Source: CAZQSL01 sp964595945
GTDB taxonomy: Bacteria; UBP15; UBA6099; JAJRTR01
Assembly (NCBI GenBank): GCA_964595945.1
Contig: CAZQSL010000121.1
Span: 1-10,717 of the forward strand
Direction of reading: 5' to 3'
DNA: 10,717 bases
Notes under the pieces: generated by a model
Databases searched by the model: none
Seen by the model: the letters and a program-made list of their open reading frames with translations, nothing else
What the model was told of the DNA's origin: nothing
Program-made: the position numbers and the translations under genes
Shown here: one piece after another, positions 1-6,852 of the stretch
Numbering within the stretch: the stretch's first letter is position 1
Layout: every line of letters starts with the position of its first letter

Positions 1-13
1 CCTGTCCAATCCT

Positions 14-23
14 TCACCTCCTT
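14..23 (-). promoter_or_regulatory. Perfect Shine-Dalgarno of a putative divergent gene at the left edge
   Basis: Read on the minus strand, 23-14 is AAGGAGGTGA, a ten-base match to the anti-Shine-Dalgarno end of 16S rRNA. A TTG codon lies at 9-7, seven bases after AGGAGG, and would start a gene running off the left edge with Met-Asp-Arg. Only three codons are inside the window, so the product cannot be guessed. No ATG or GTG lies at a suitable distance inside the window. The promoter-like element at 74-102 on the same strand supports the reading. Confidence 0.4.
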
Positions 24-73
24 CCCTTTCCTAAATTATCGTAGGCACAAACATCCCTGAAGACACTGCGACT

Positions 74-102
74 ATTGTAAAACAGACAAAAACATTTAGC
101 AA
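74..102 (-). promoter_or_regulatory. Candidate sigma70-type promoter facing left
   Basis: On the minus strand the sequence reads TTGCTA (102-97), a 17-base spacer, then TACAAT (79-74). This matches four of six -35 bases and five of six -10 bases at the optimal spacing. Transcription would begin near position 67 and leave a leader of about 58 bases before the TTG codon at 9. The region is A/T-rich, so a chance match is possible, but the pairing with a perfect Shine-Dalgarno downstream makes it credible. Confidence 0.4.
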
Positions 103-254
103 GGCAAATTTTTGCCCTTTTCCACAAGCTCTGTCTATTCTACCCCCTCTGCACTCAAAGACGCAAGTGTTTGACATGGATATTCCGCCATAGCGCCCAC
201 GGCAGTGTTTCCAAATCCCAAAAAAGGTCAATATATTATGATTGAATGGATATA

Positions 255-260
255 TATAAT
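255..260 (+). promoter_or_regulatory. Possible -10 element of the large plus-strand gene
   Basis: An exact TATAAT lies in the run TATATATAATAG. The -35 position 16-18 bases upstream (TATATT and neighbours) is poor, and there is no TGN extension. If it is used, transcription would start near 267, inside the longer open frame that begins at ATG 246, and would leave ATG 333 as the first usable in-frame start. That agrees with where the signal peptide begins. Confidence 0.25.
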
Positions 261-316
261 AGTGACTTTTTGTTTTGCGCTATTACTGTCCATCCATCAC
301 CACTATCGAAACCGGC

Positions 317-322
317 GAAAGG
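317..322 (+). promoter_or_regulatory. Ribosome binding site deciding the start at 333
   Basis: GAAAGG ends ten bases before ATG 333. The open frame extends upstream to ATG 246, but the extra 29 residues are not signal-peptide-like, whereas Met at 333 directly opens a classical signal peptide. The same GAAAGG hexamer precedes the FN3 gene on the other strand, which suggests it is a normal ribosome-binding sequence in this genome. Confidence 0.45.
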
Positions 323-332
323 TTTCTACACA

Positions 333-3300
333 ATGCTCACAGCCCCGTGCCATGAAAAGACAACCCTGCGAAACGCCTTCGCATGCCTTTTTGCGGCACT
401 GATTTTCATCATCCATACACTCGCCGCCTTAGCTGGCGAAGGCTCCGGCATCGAATCACTCCCGACAAAAACTATCAACTCATCAACTCCGCACACCACA
501 CCCGCCACCCAGAAAACTTACATCCCCGGCAACTCCTCAGGCATCGCTCCAGCCGACCCATCCTATGAATCCACATCTCTCCCCGGCCCCACCATCATCA
601 TCACCCCGCAACCCATCCAGAACCCATCCGCACATAAAGCCACTCCAAAAAACAATTCCGCTGCTGCAACACCCAAGACACCCCACAACAAAAAATCCAC
701 CCCCCCAACCACAAAAAAGCAGCCCGCAAAGAAAAAATCAACACCCGCCACTCCCCCAAAAAGCAAAAAGCCCACCCCAAACAAAACTTCTCCTCGCAAG
801 CCCGCTCCCTCACAGAAATCAAATAACACCAAACAAAATAGTGCTCCAGCAAAAAAAACCACAACTTCAAAAAGCACGCTCGAAACTTCCCCGAAATCCC
901 CTGTGCAGAAAAGCACAGCCACGCCCACAGTTTCGCCAGCACCTCAACCGGAAAACCTTACCGTCACCCAGGAGTCCAGCGCCACGAAATCCATCGCCGC
1001 CCCCCCCTCACCGCTACCATCCCCCACTACAGAGACAACAGCACCTGACACCGGGTCCTTAGCCACCCCATCCCCATCGACTGCCCCACCAGCCCCCGCT
1101 ACAGTCACCACCAGCACTGCCAGCCCCCCCACGGAAACCACCACGCTCGCATCCGCCCCAGCTATCGCCCCCACATCCACAGAAACCGCCACATCGACTA
1201 CAGTCACCAAAACCGCTGGCAGAAAAACCGACCTCATCGCAGCCCAGATGCGCGACGTCGCTACAATCATCACAAACAGACTGATCGCCTCTGCCACCAA
1301 CGCCAGCAAAAAACAGCAGGACGAACCCCAGGAAGTATCCCTCGACATAGATACAAGCCCCGCTGCGGGCATGGACACAAAATCAGGCGAAGGCTACACC
1401 TTCGAGGCAGGTAAAAAGGCAAAAGTCAAAATACAGGGATACAGATATCTGAAATTTCGCGCACTTGGCGCAAGCGGCAACGAATCACAATTCCGCTCAC
1501 GTGTCGGGCTGTCACTCGGCATCCCCCGCATCGAACAGGGCACACAATTCAGCGTCACCGCCTCTGTCGGCGACAAAACAAAACTCAAAGGCACCCTCAC
1601 CGAACTCCCCCGCCAGGACAAAACCACCCTTTTCGAATTCGACCACGGGAAATACTCCGCCACATTCGGCGGCTTTTCGGCCGAACTCACCGGCGGCGCA
1701 CTCGCCTCTCTCTCCAAAAGCGCCGACGGCATCGCCATCGAATACAAAACCAAAAACACCCTCATCAAATCACTCACTTCCAAATCACGCAGCCAGTCGA
1801 AATCACTCACCTTCTCCGGTCGCAACATCAAAGGCCCCTACGATCTCAACGCCTCGTCCCTCGTCCCGGAATCCGTCAGCGTCTACCTCAACAGCAAACT
1901 CCTCACCAAAGACGATTACATCCTCGACCCCTATATCGGCACCATCACATTCAACGAAATCATTGGGCCCGAAGACTCAGTCACAGTCTCAGGCGAACAA
2001 AAGCTCACCGGATCCCTCACCGAAGGCGACATCAACGCCCTGTCAGTTTCCCACACAACACAATCACTAACCACAGAATTCATGTACGCCTCGAAATCAG
2101 CCAGCCGCCAGCTCCAGCAGATCACTACTGTCGTATCCGGAGAAACACCCGCCATCCTCGACTCTCACCGCGTCCAGGTCTCCAACCCCTTCATCGTCTA
2201 CTGGAACGAAAACGACAGCATAGGCTCGGAAACCATCACCAAAAACGGCGTCAGACTCACCCCCAACGTTGATTACAACGTCGTCGCCGACATCGGCGCT
2301 GAATATATCGCGGCAAATTACGCCTACGGCATTTTCGTACTCACGGAACCCATCCTGACCACCGACACCATCACCATATCCTACACTCACTACACCAACG
2401 ACGTCATACAGGCCTTCACACAGGACGATCACATCGAAATCATCACCGACGCCAGCGGCACACCATACGGGCGACTCTCCATCTCCGGCTCTCTCTACTA
2501 CGGCTCCGAAAACATTTTCCTCTGCGACTTCGACGACCAGCCCTACTCAACATGCGACCGGCTCCAGCGATCCCGCGACTACTCTTACGACTGGCAAAAC
2601 GACCAGATAATTTTCCTCACGGCATCATACCTCGCAGCCGAATTCATCTACTTCGAAGGCGTCACCACCCCCGCCAACACCGTCCAGTCAAGCGAATACG
2701 ACCACACTCTCGCCGGATTCGGCCTGAAATGGAAACCCGAAAATCCACCTCTCGGCATCCCTCTCGATATCTCGTTCGACTACGCCGGCAGCGAAGCCGA
2801 CATCTCCTCCAGCTCGATATCCGAACTCAACATCATTGTCCGTACCGCCACCGACACCACCCTTACCTGCGACCACACTCTTTCCACCGCCGACCAATGC
2901 ACTTTCCCCCTGCCCAACCAGAACATCACTTCCGGGACATTCCTCCTCTACCTCAATGAAAAAGTCAGCGACGAAGCCATTCTCAAATCACCCGCCGACT
3001 ATCAACTCAACACAGACAGAGGCGAAGTGCGCATCTATCGCGACATCCCCCCCGCTACCATAATCTACGCCGACTACCAGTACAGCGTCGCGCCCTCCGG
3101 CGTCACCAGCGGATCAATCTATCAATATGCCCTCAACACATCACTCCTCGACACATCCATCTCCTACTCACACCTCGCCGGCGACACCTACTTCACCCCC
3201 ATCGGCGGCGCCAACAACCTCCTCGTCAACCAATCGCGATTCACGCTCAACCGTAAAATCGGCAAATCCATAGCTATCGGCTACAGCCACCAGACAGGCG

Positions 3301-4517
3301 ACTCCGCCACCGACTTCCTCCAGACCCACACAAAGTCCGACCTCCAGCAGAACTACACTCTCAAATGGACATCCAGCTTCTTTTCTACCTTCGACATCTC
3401 GCACAGCCAGCGCGCACAGACCGACGACTACAGCCCCTCCCGCACCGACAACAGAGAGTCCAGCACCAGACTATCCCTCGCATTCCCCATCCCCGCACTC
3501 AAAAACGCAAAAACCACTTTTTCCCTCGCCACCAACAAACATGACGACAACATCGACACCGGTACCGACACAAATACTACCAACGGCTCCATCGGTCTGG
3601 CCTATAAACCATCCGCCAGCCTCAACATCACATCATCCCTCACCTTCAACAAATTCGACAGCGAATCCACCACTACATCATTCTCATCCAACACTCAGCT
3701 CCGCAACCTCAACGTCAGTTGGAAACCGTCACGCATGATCTCGCTCGACACCAAGATCGACCAGCAGAAAAAAACCGATTCGCGCCCCTCCGTAGCACCA
3801 TCCATCATCAATACATCCACCCTCAACTTCCACATCGGCCGCTGGCGCAAAATCACGTCATCAGGCATCAGCTACACCCGCGAAGACCGTCCCAGCGTCT
3901 ACACTTCCTCCTCTGGCTCCACATCGGTATCATACTTCACCGCCGTCGCCATCAGCAGCGCCGTTTCCTTTTCCCCGCGCTACCGCCTCACCGAAAACAC
4001 TCTCGGCGAAGGCTCCAACTCATCCACCCAGATGACTACCTACTCCATCGAATACCGCCCGCCGGGAAAACGCTACAACCTCTCGTTCAACATCGACACC
4101 ACCACCCAGGCCTCCCACACCCCTTCGCGTGACACCAGCACCGACTCTCTCGCTCTCTCCGCCATCTTCGGCTACAACCCCTCTCCCCGCTGGGACTACG
4201 CTCTGCGGTTCAAAAGCGAAAACATCTCTTCTGCCTCCTCCGACACCGACGAGGCTACCCTCACTCTCCGCGCTATCCACAAACCCCCGAAAGACAAAAA
4301 AAATGGGCCGAAACAATGGCTCACTTACCAAAACGTCATAAAAAGCGGCACTTACTCCACCAAAGACGATTTCATCGAACTCGGCTGCGACCAGCAACTC
4401 ACCCAACTGCTCCGCCTTAACATGGTCTTCAAAAAGAACAACTACTCCGACGCGAAAAATACCGAGTCCTCGTACGATGGCACCCTCTTTGAAATGACCC
4501 TCAAGGCAGTATTCTGA
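333..4517 (+). CDS. Large outer-membrane beta-barrel-type protein with Lys/Pro/Thr-rich linker and SprA-like strand modules
   Basis: The product has 1394 residues. Residues 1-34 form a signal peptide: basic N-region, hydrophobic FACLFAALIFII core and ALA|GE cleavage site. Residues 36-294 are low complexity, Lys-rich first and then Pro/Thr/Ser/Ala. A short amphipathic helix (about 295-325) precedes a beta domain (336-490). Four modules follow (about 494-553, 616-690, 700-777, 834-920), each with a ...DY...G.I.F... pattern; the first reads SGRNIKGPYDL...VSVYLN...DDYILDPYIGTITF. Modules three and four each contain a CX9C pair (Cys731/741, Cys846/856). From about residue 923 to the end, polar/hydrophobic alternating strands separated by Ser/Thr/Asp turns end in ...FEMTLKAVF, as in outer-membrane barrels with a terminal Phe. 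The DY/G pattern is seen in giant surface barrels such as SprA of type IX secretion; I infer a distant resemblance, not orthology. The role could be a translocon, adhesin or structural surface protein. The barrel and export calls are strong; function is unknown. Confidence 0.85.
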   Translation: MLTAPCHEKTTLRNAFACLFAALIFIIHTLAALAGEGSGIESLPTKTINSSTPHTTPATQKTYIPGNSSGIAPADPSYESTSLPGPTIIITPQPIQNPSAHKATPKNNSAAATPKTPHNKKSTPPTTKKQPAKKKSTPATPPKSKKPTPNKTSPRKPAPSQKSNNTKQNSAPAKKTTTSKSTLETSPKSPVQKSTATPTVSPAPQPENLTVTQESSATKSIAAPPSPLPSPTTETTAPDTGSLATPSPSTAPPAPATVTTSTASPPTETTTLASAPAIAPTSTETATSTTVTKTAGRKTDLIAAQMRDVATIITNRLIASATNASKKQQDEPQEVSLDIDTSPAAGMDTKSGEGYTFEAGKKAKVKIQGYRYLKFRALGASGNESQFRSRVGLSLGIPRIEQGTQFSVTASVGDKTKLKGTLTELPRQDKTTLFEFDHGKYSATFGGFSAELTGGALASLSKSADGIAIEYKTKNTLIKSLTSKSRSQSKSLTFSGRNIKGPYDLNASSLVPESVSVYLNSKLLTKDDYILDPYIGTITFNEIIGPEDSVTVSGEQKLTGSLTEGDINALSVSHTTQSLTTEFMYASKSASRQLQQITTVVSGETPAILDSHRVQVSNPFIVYWNENDSIGSETITKNGVRLTPNVDYNVVADIGAEYIAANYAYGIFVLTEPILTTDTITISYTHYTNDVIQAFTQDDHIEIITDASGTPYGRLSISGSLYYGSENIFLCDFDDQPYSTCDRLQRSRDYSYDWQNDQIIFLTASYLAAEFIYFEGVTTPANTVQSSEYDHTLAGFGLKWKPENPPLGIPLDISFDYAGSEADISSSSISELNIIVRTATDTTLTCDHTLSTADQCTFPLPNQNITSGTFLLYLNEKVSDEAILKSPADYQLNTDRGEVRIYRDIPPATIIYADYQYSVAPSGVTSGSIYQYALNTSLLDTSISYSHLAGDTYFTPIGGANNLLVNQSRFTLNRKIGKSIAIGYSHQTGDSATDFLQTHTKSDLQQNYTLKWTSSFFSTFDISHSQRAQTDDYSPSRTDNRESSTRLSLAFPIPALKNAKTTFSLATNKHDDNIDTGTDTNTTNGSIGLAYKPSASLNITSSLTFNKFDSESTTTSFSSNTQLRNLNVSWKPSRMISLDTKIDQQKKTDSRPSVAPSIINTSTLNFHIGRWRKITSSGISYTREDRPSVYTSSSGSTSVSYFTAVAISSAVSFSPRYRLTENTLGEGSNSSTQMTTYSIEYRPPGKRYNLSFNIDTTTQASHTPSRDTSTDSLALSAIFGYNPSPRWDYALRFKSENISSASSDTDEATLTLRAIHKPPKDKKNGPKQWLTYQNVIKSGTYSTKDDFIELGCDQQLTQLLRLNMVFKKNNYSDAKNTESSYDGTLFEMTLKAVF
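439..1215 (+). other. Low-complexity Lys/Pro/Thr then Pro/Ser/Thr/Ala linker coding region
   Basis: This segment encodes residues 36-294 of the plus-strand protein. Roughly 660-880 is Lys/Pro/Thr-rich (TPPKSKKPTPNKTSPRKPAP type); roughly 1000-1210 loses almost all Lys and becomes Pro/Thr/Ser/Ala. A disordered, periplasm-spanning or wall-binding spacer is the natural reading; Pro-Lys stretches are known from TonB-like spacers. The DNA has homopolymer tracts: seven C at 700-706, eight A at 851-858, eight C at 1000-1007 and seven C at 1124-1130. Confidence 0.7.
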
Positions 4518-4547
4518 TACCATACCGCTGTCAAACATTAAACTAAA
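4515..4547 (+). repeat. Junction repeat copy 1, overlapping the stop codon
   Basis: The copy begins with the TGA stop of the plus-strand gene and reads TGATACCATACCGCTGTCAA, then an A/T-rich tail. It recurs inverted at 4593-4620 and, more degenerate, in direct orientation at 4637-4670. With the inverted copy it forms a long stem: ATACCATACCGCT is fully complementary, followed by a G.T wobble, TCA, a bulge of five bases and TAAACTAAA. The loop is about 45 bases. No T-run follows, so a classical terminator is not shown. Confidence 0.6.
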
Positions 4548-4592
4548 CTTGAAGGCTAAGCCAGTGTGTAACTGCATTGCATTAGTTGGTAA

Positions 4593-4620
4593 TTTTAGTT
4601 TATGATAGCGGTATGGTATT
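4593..4620 (-). repeat. Junction repeat copy 2, inverted
   Basis: Read on the minus strand this is AATACCATACCGCTATCATA followed by AACTAAAA, nearly identical to copy 1 apart from a five-base gap. Its AGCGGTATGGTAT segment (4606-4618, plus strand) can pair with copy 1 or, with one mismatch and two wobbles, with 4639-4651 in copy 3, so the two hairpins exclude each other. Confidence 0.6.
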
Positions 4621-4636
4621 ATGATGGCAGTTGGTA

Positions 4637-4670
4637 TGATACTGTTCCGCTCTCAAATCATTCAAAAATG
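4637..4670 (+). repeat. Junction repeat copy 3, degenerate direct copy
   Basis: TGATACTGTTCCGCT matches copy 1 at 12 of 15 bases and continues with TCAAATCATTCAA against TCAAACATTAAA. The similarity therefore extends over about 30 bases with one gap. The three copies, two direct and one inverted, fill most of the gene-free junction. Confidence 0.45.
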
Positions 4671-4682
4671 CTAATGTTTGAG
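4652..4682. repeat. Inverted repeat in the convergent junction
   Basis: CTCAAA (4652-4657) and CATT (4659-4662) pair with AATG (4673-4676) and TTTGAG (4677-4682) around a ten-base loop, with one bulged T. It overlaps the end of junction repeat copy 3. No adjacent T-run is present on either strand, so its role is open. Confidence 0.4.
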
Positions 4683-4726
4683 CTTGTCACATAATAACCT
4701 TGGCATATAAAGCTTTTGGGAAGAGG

Positions 4727-4764
4727 TGCGGAGAAACCTTTTTCTCGAAAAAGGTTTCTCCGCA
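4727..4764. terminator. Perfect 17-bp hairpin, probable terminator for the minus-strand unit
   Basis: Arm 4727-4743 (TGCGGAGAAACCTTTTT) is perfectly complementary to arm 4748-4764 (AAAAAGGTTTCTCCGCA), with a CTCG loop. It lies 39 bases beyond the last codon of the FN3 gene. The T5 and A5 runs are inside the stem on both strands rather than after it, so it may act as a bidirectional stem terminator or RNA-stabilising hairpin. Such highly perfect hairpins are often dispersed in multiple copies in a genome. Confidence 0.55.
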
Positions 4765-4803
4765 GGTGCATTATAACGATTTACGTATAGTGATCGAGGC
4801 CGG

Positions 4804-6810
4804 TCACTCCGGCTTCAGGATTTCAGTTTTCATGCTTTCGTTGTCCGATGTATCGACGGAGGTTACTCTTATGCCGATATTGCCTTCCTTGCCAACGAGG
4901 GAATATGGTATTGTGACTTGGGATTCGATCGAGGGAGACGGGGTTGCGAGAGATTCCGTGTATCTGAAGAGATCGGTGATATAGACGTTGTATCCAGCAA
5001 CGTCATCGTCAGGAGCGGGTTTCCATGTGACTGCAATGCCGTCTGTTTTGAATTCCGCCTTGACTTCGGTGGGAGAGGCCGGGGGCTCGAAATCGCGGAG
5101 TTTCGCCGATGCGGGCCGACATTGAATGCTGAGATTGCCTGATTTGTCCGATTGCGCGACACGGTACCAGTAAGTTATACCCTTTTTTGCCGTGGTGTCG
5201 GTGTAGGCAGCGTCGGAGGCGAATGAGATTTTTTCGTATTCTCCGTCTTGTGATTGTGAGCGGTAGACAATGTAGCTGTCGAAATCGTTCGCGCGCTGGT
5301 CCGCCCATGTGAGGATGATGCCCGGGTCGCCTTGTGTGAATTTTGCTTCGAGGTTATATGGCGCCGGCGGGGGGGTGAGGTCCGGGATTGTCAGTTCTAC
5401 GGTTGGTGTTTCCAGACAGTAGTTGCTGGAGCGATCCTGTGTCTTGACGGCGAAGTAATACGTACGGCCTTCCTTTACCTGGTCGTCGACTATTTCCGTG
5501 ACCTCGCTGCCGTAGGTCGTGATCTGCTTGAGGGCATCCTTCGAATCGCCCCTGTAGTTGAGATAAATGGAGAAATCGCCGTCGGCTGGCGGTGTCCATG
5601 TCAGGACGACAGCCTTTCGGCCACGGTCATAATCCGCTTTTAGCCCGGTGACGGCGAGCGGCGGTTTGTAGTCGGGGGTGGTGGCGTACTGCGGGGCGAC
5701 TTTCATGGATTCGTTTCCGAACTTGTCAACGGCCGTGACGGTGTAGAAATAGGTTTTGCCGTCGAGCACGAGAGTCGTGTCGATGTATTCCGTGGCCGTA
5801 AGCTTAGTGCCATTTGCCTTGATGTATTGTCCGGAATTGGGGTCTTCGGTGCGCCAGATATTGTAGTACGCAAAATCCTCTTCCTGAGCCGGCTGCCAGC
5901 GAAGGGTGACGAATTTGTCTTCGATCGCCACCTTTATTGCATCGATGGGGGCTGGTGGTTTCATATCGTGAGGGGTAACCCTGATTTCATCTGTCAATCC
6001 GCTTTCGACACCGGCGGGGTTGAGACTCGAAATCTGAAAGGTGTATTCGACTCCGTTTTCGAGATCGGAATTGATGAATGCCTGTTCCACGCCCTTGAGC
6101 GGGATGAGGTAACCGACAATACGGAGCGGGATATCTTTTTCCCTGCGATAGACGAGAAAACCTCCATCGACGGTGCCGACAGTGTTGCCGGAGCCTCGAT
6201 TCCAGAGGAGTTTTACTTCTGAGTCTCCAGTCTCCGCCCGAGCGTCAGCGGGCATGGGCGGGGTTTCTCGCGTGCCTGCCGTAGCAATCAGTTCGCCGTC
6301 TGCCGGCATATCTGTTTCCGCGCCGCCGGCGTCGTAACTGCGTATGACGTATTCATAAGTGACATCCTTTACGATCGTATTATCGAAGTAAATGTAGGAG
6401 TCCTGGAAAAGCTCGATCAGGCGTGGATAACGAGGCACCATGGCGACGATAGTAAGGTTGATGGCGGGATTGGAGCCTGACTTGTGAAGGAGTTCGGCAG
6501 GAGTAGCAGCGCCGAACCTCTTTGCCATTTCGTCGAAACCAGCCTGGCCGAGTTCGCTAATGAGAAGGTCCGGGTTACGCGACCAGACAGGTTTTTCGGC
6601 GATTTTTTCAAATTGTCCGCCGACGGCTTTTCTGTATATGCGGAATCCCTTGGCACCTGATGGCGCCGGGACCATGCCGAGCAGGACAATAGAGTCGCCG
6701 GCGGGGATGATCATAAAGCCAGTGCCGGGATTCTGCGTCATTTCTGCTGATGCCGCAGTGGTGATCAATACCGTCAGCGCTATGAGAGCATATTTGAAAT
6801 TTTTCATCAT
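4804..6810 (-). CDS. Secreted protein of six fibronectin type III domains
   Basis: The product has 668 residues. It starts MMKNFKYALIALTVLITTAASA|EM, a clear Sec signal peptide with cleavage near residue 22; there is no lipobox Cys, membrane anchor or sortase motif. FN3 domains follow at about 32-180, 183-281, 285-379, 383-476, 480-573 and 575-667. Five have the usual PPxxP...V.LxW......Y.VYR.....Y.V.A.D..GN.S pattern; linkers read TPHDMKPPAP, TPDYKPPLAV, IPDLTPPPAP and LRDFEPPASP. The first is split by a helical stretch of about 60 residues (72-131). FN3 domains in bacteria are spacers or binding modules in exported proteins; no catalytic domain is visible, so an adhesive or scaffold role is inferred. 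GAAAGG lies five bases before the first ATG and eight before the second; either Met may be used. The upstream gene ends 42 bases away on the same strand, so co-transcription is likely. Confidence 0.9.
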   Translation of the reverse strand: MMKNFKYALIALTVLITTAASAEMTQNPGTGFMIIPAGDSIVLLGMVPAPSGAKGFRIYRKAVGGQFEKIAEKPVWSRNPDLLISELGQAGFDEMAKRFGAATPAELLHKSGSNPAINLTIVAMVPRYPRLIELFQDSYIYFDNTIVKDVTYEYVIRSYDAGGAETDMPADGELIATAGTRETPPMPADARAETGDSEVKLLWNRGSGNTVGTVDGGFLVYRREKDIPLRIVGYLIPLKGVEQAFINSDLENGVEYTFQISSLNPAGVESGLTDEIRVTPHDMKPPAPIDAIKVAIEDKFVTLRWQPAQEEDFAYYNIWRTEDPNSGQYIKANGTKLTATEYIDTTLVLDGKTYFYTVTAVDKFGNESMKVAPQYATTPDYKPPLAVTGLKADYDRGRKAVVLTWTPPADGDFSIYLNYRGDSKDALKQITTYGSEVTEIVDDQVKEGRTYYFAVKTQDRSSNYCLETPTVELTIPDLTPPPAPYNLEAKFTQGDPGIILTWADQRANDFDSYIVYRSQSQDGEYEKISFASDAAYTDTTAKKGITYWYRVAQSDKSGNLSIQCRPASAKLRDFEPPASPTEVKAEFKTDGIAVTWKPAPDDDVAGYNVYITDLFRYTESLATPSPSIESQVTIPYSLVGKEGNIGIRVTSVDTSDNESMKTEILKPE

Positions 6811-6815
6811 AATTG

Positions 6816-6821
6816 CCTTTC
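6816..6821 (-). promoter_or_regulatory. Ribosome binding site of the FN3 gene
   Basis: GAAAGG on the minus strand lies five bases before ATG 6810 and eight bases before ATG 6807. The spacing slightly favours the second Met, which would remove one residue. The 42-base gap between the two minus-strand genes also holds a small GCCGC-N6-GCGGC stem (6830-6845) without a T-run, so there is no sign that transcription stops between the genes. Confidence 0.5.
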
Positions 6822-6852
6822 GTATAGTAGCCGCGGGAGAGCGGCAGACAGA

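Larger units (their letters stand above)
1..332. other. Non-coding region upstream of the large plus-strand gene
   Basis: No convincing gene lies here. The left third is A/T-rich and reads best as a promoter region for a divergent gene leaving the window to the left (promoter at 74-102 and Shine-Dalgarno at 14-23, both minus strand). A small inverted repeat, GGCAAA (103-108) and TTTGCC (111-116) followed by CTTTT, could be a weak hairpin; I do not call it a terminator. The part from 205 to 332 contains short open frames and an exact TATAAT, discussed separately. Confidence 0.6.

Noticed and set aside
171..176. Perfect TTGACA as a -35 box on the plus strand
   Set aside because: No -10-like sequence occurs 15-19 bases downstream; that stretch is GC-rich (AGCGCCCACG).
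246..332. ATG 246 as the start of the barrel gene
   Set aside because: The extra 29 residues would bury the signal peptide behind a non-hydrophobic extension, and the codon overlaps the possible promoter region; ATG 333 has its own GAAAGG and an ideal signal peptide.
565..1062. Plus-strand open frame of 165 codons in a shifted frame within the linker region
   Set aside because: It is a by-product of the C- and A-rich low-complexity DNA; its Pro/Arg/Gln-rich sequence mirrors the repeat composition and has no start signals.
944..1831. Minus-strand open frames of about 145 codons opposite the barrel gene
   Set aside because: They lie wholly within the supported plus-strand gene, lack ribosome binding sites and have compositions expected from antisense reading of Thr/Ala/Pro codons.
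4700..4984. Plus-strand open frame of 94 codons running through the junction hairpin
   Set aside because: It spans the perfect hairpin and then runs antisense to the last FN3 domain; no ribosome binding site or conserved feature supports it.
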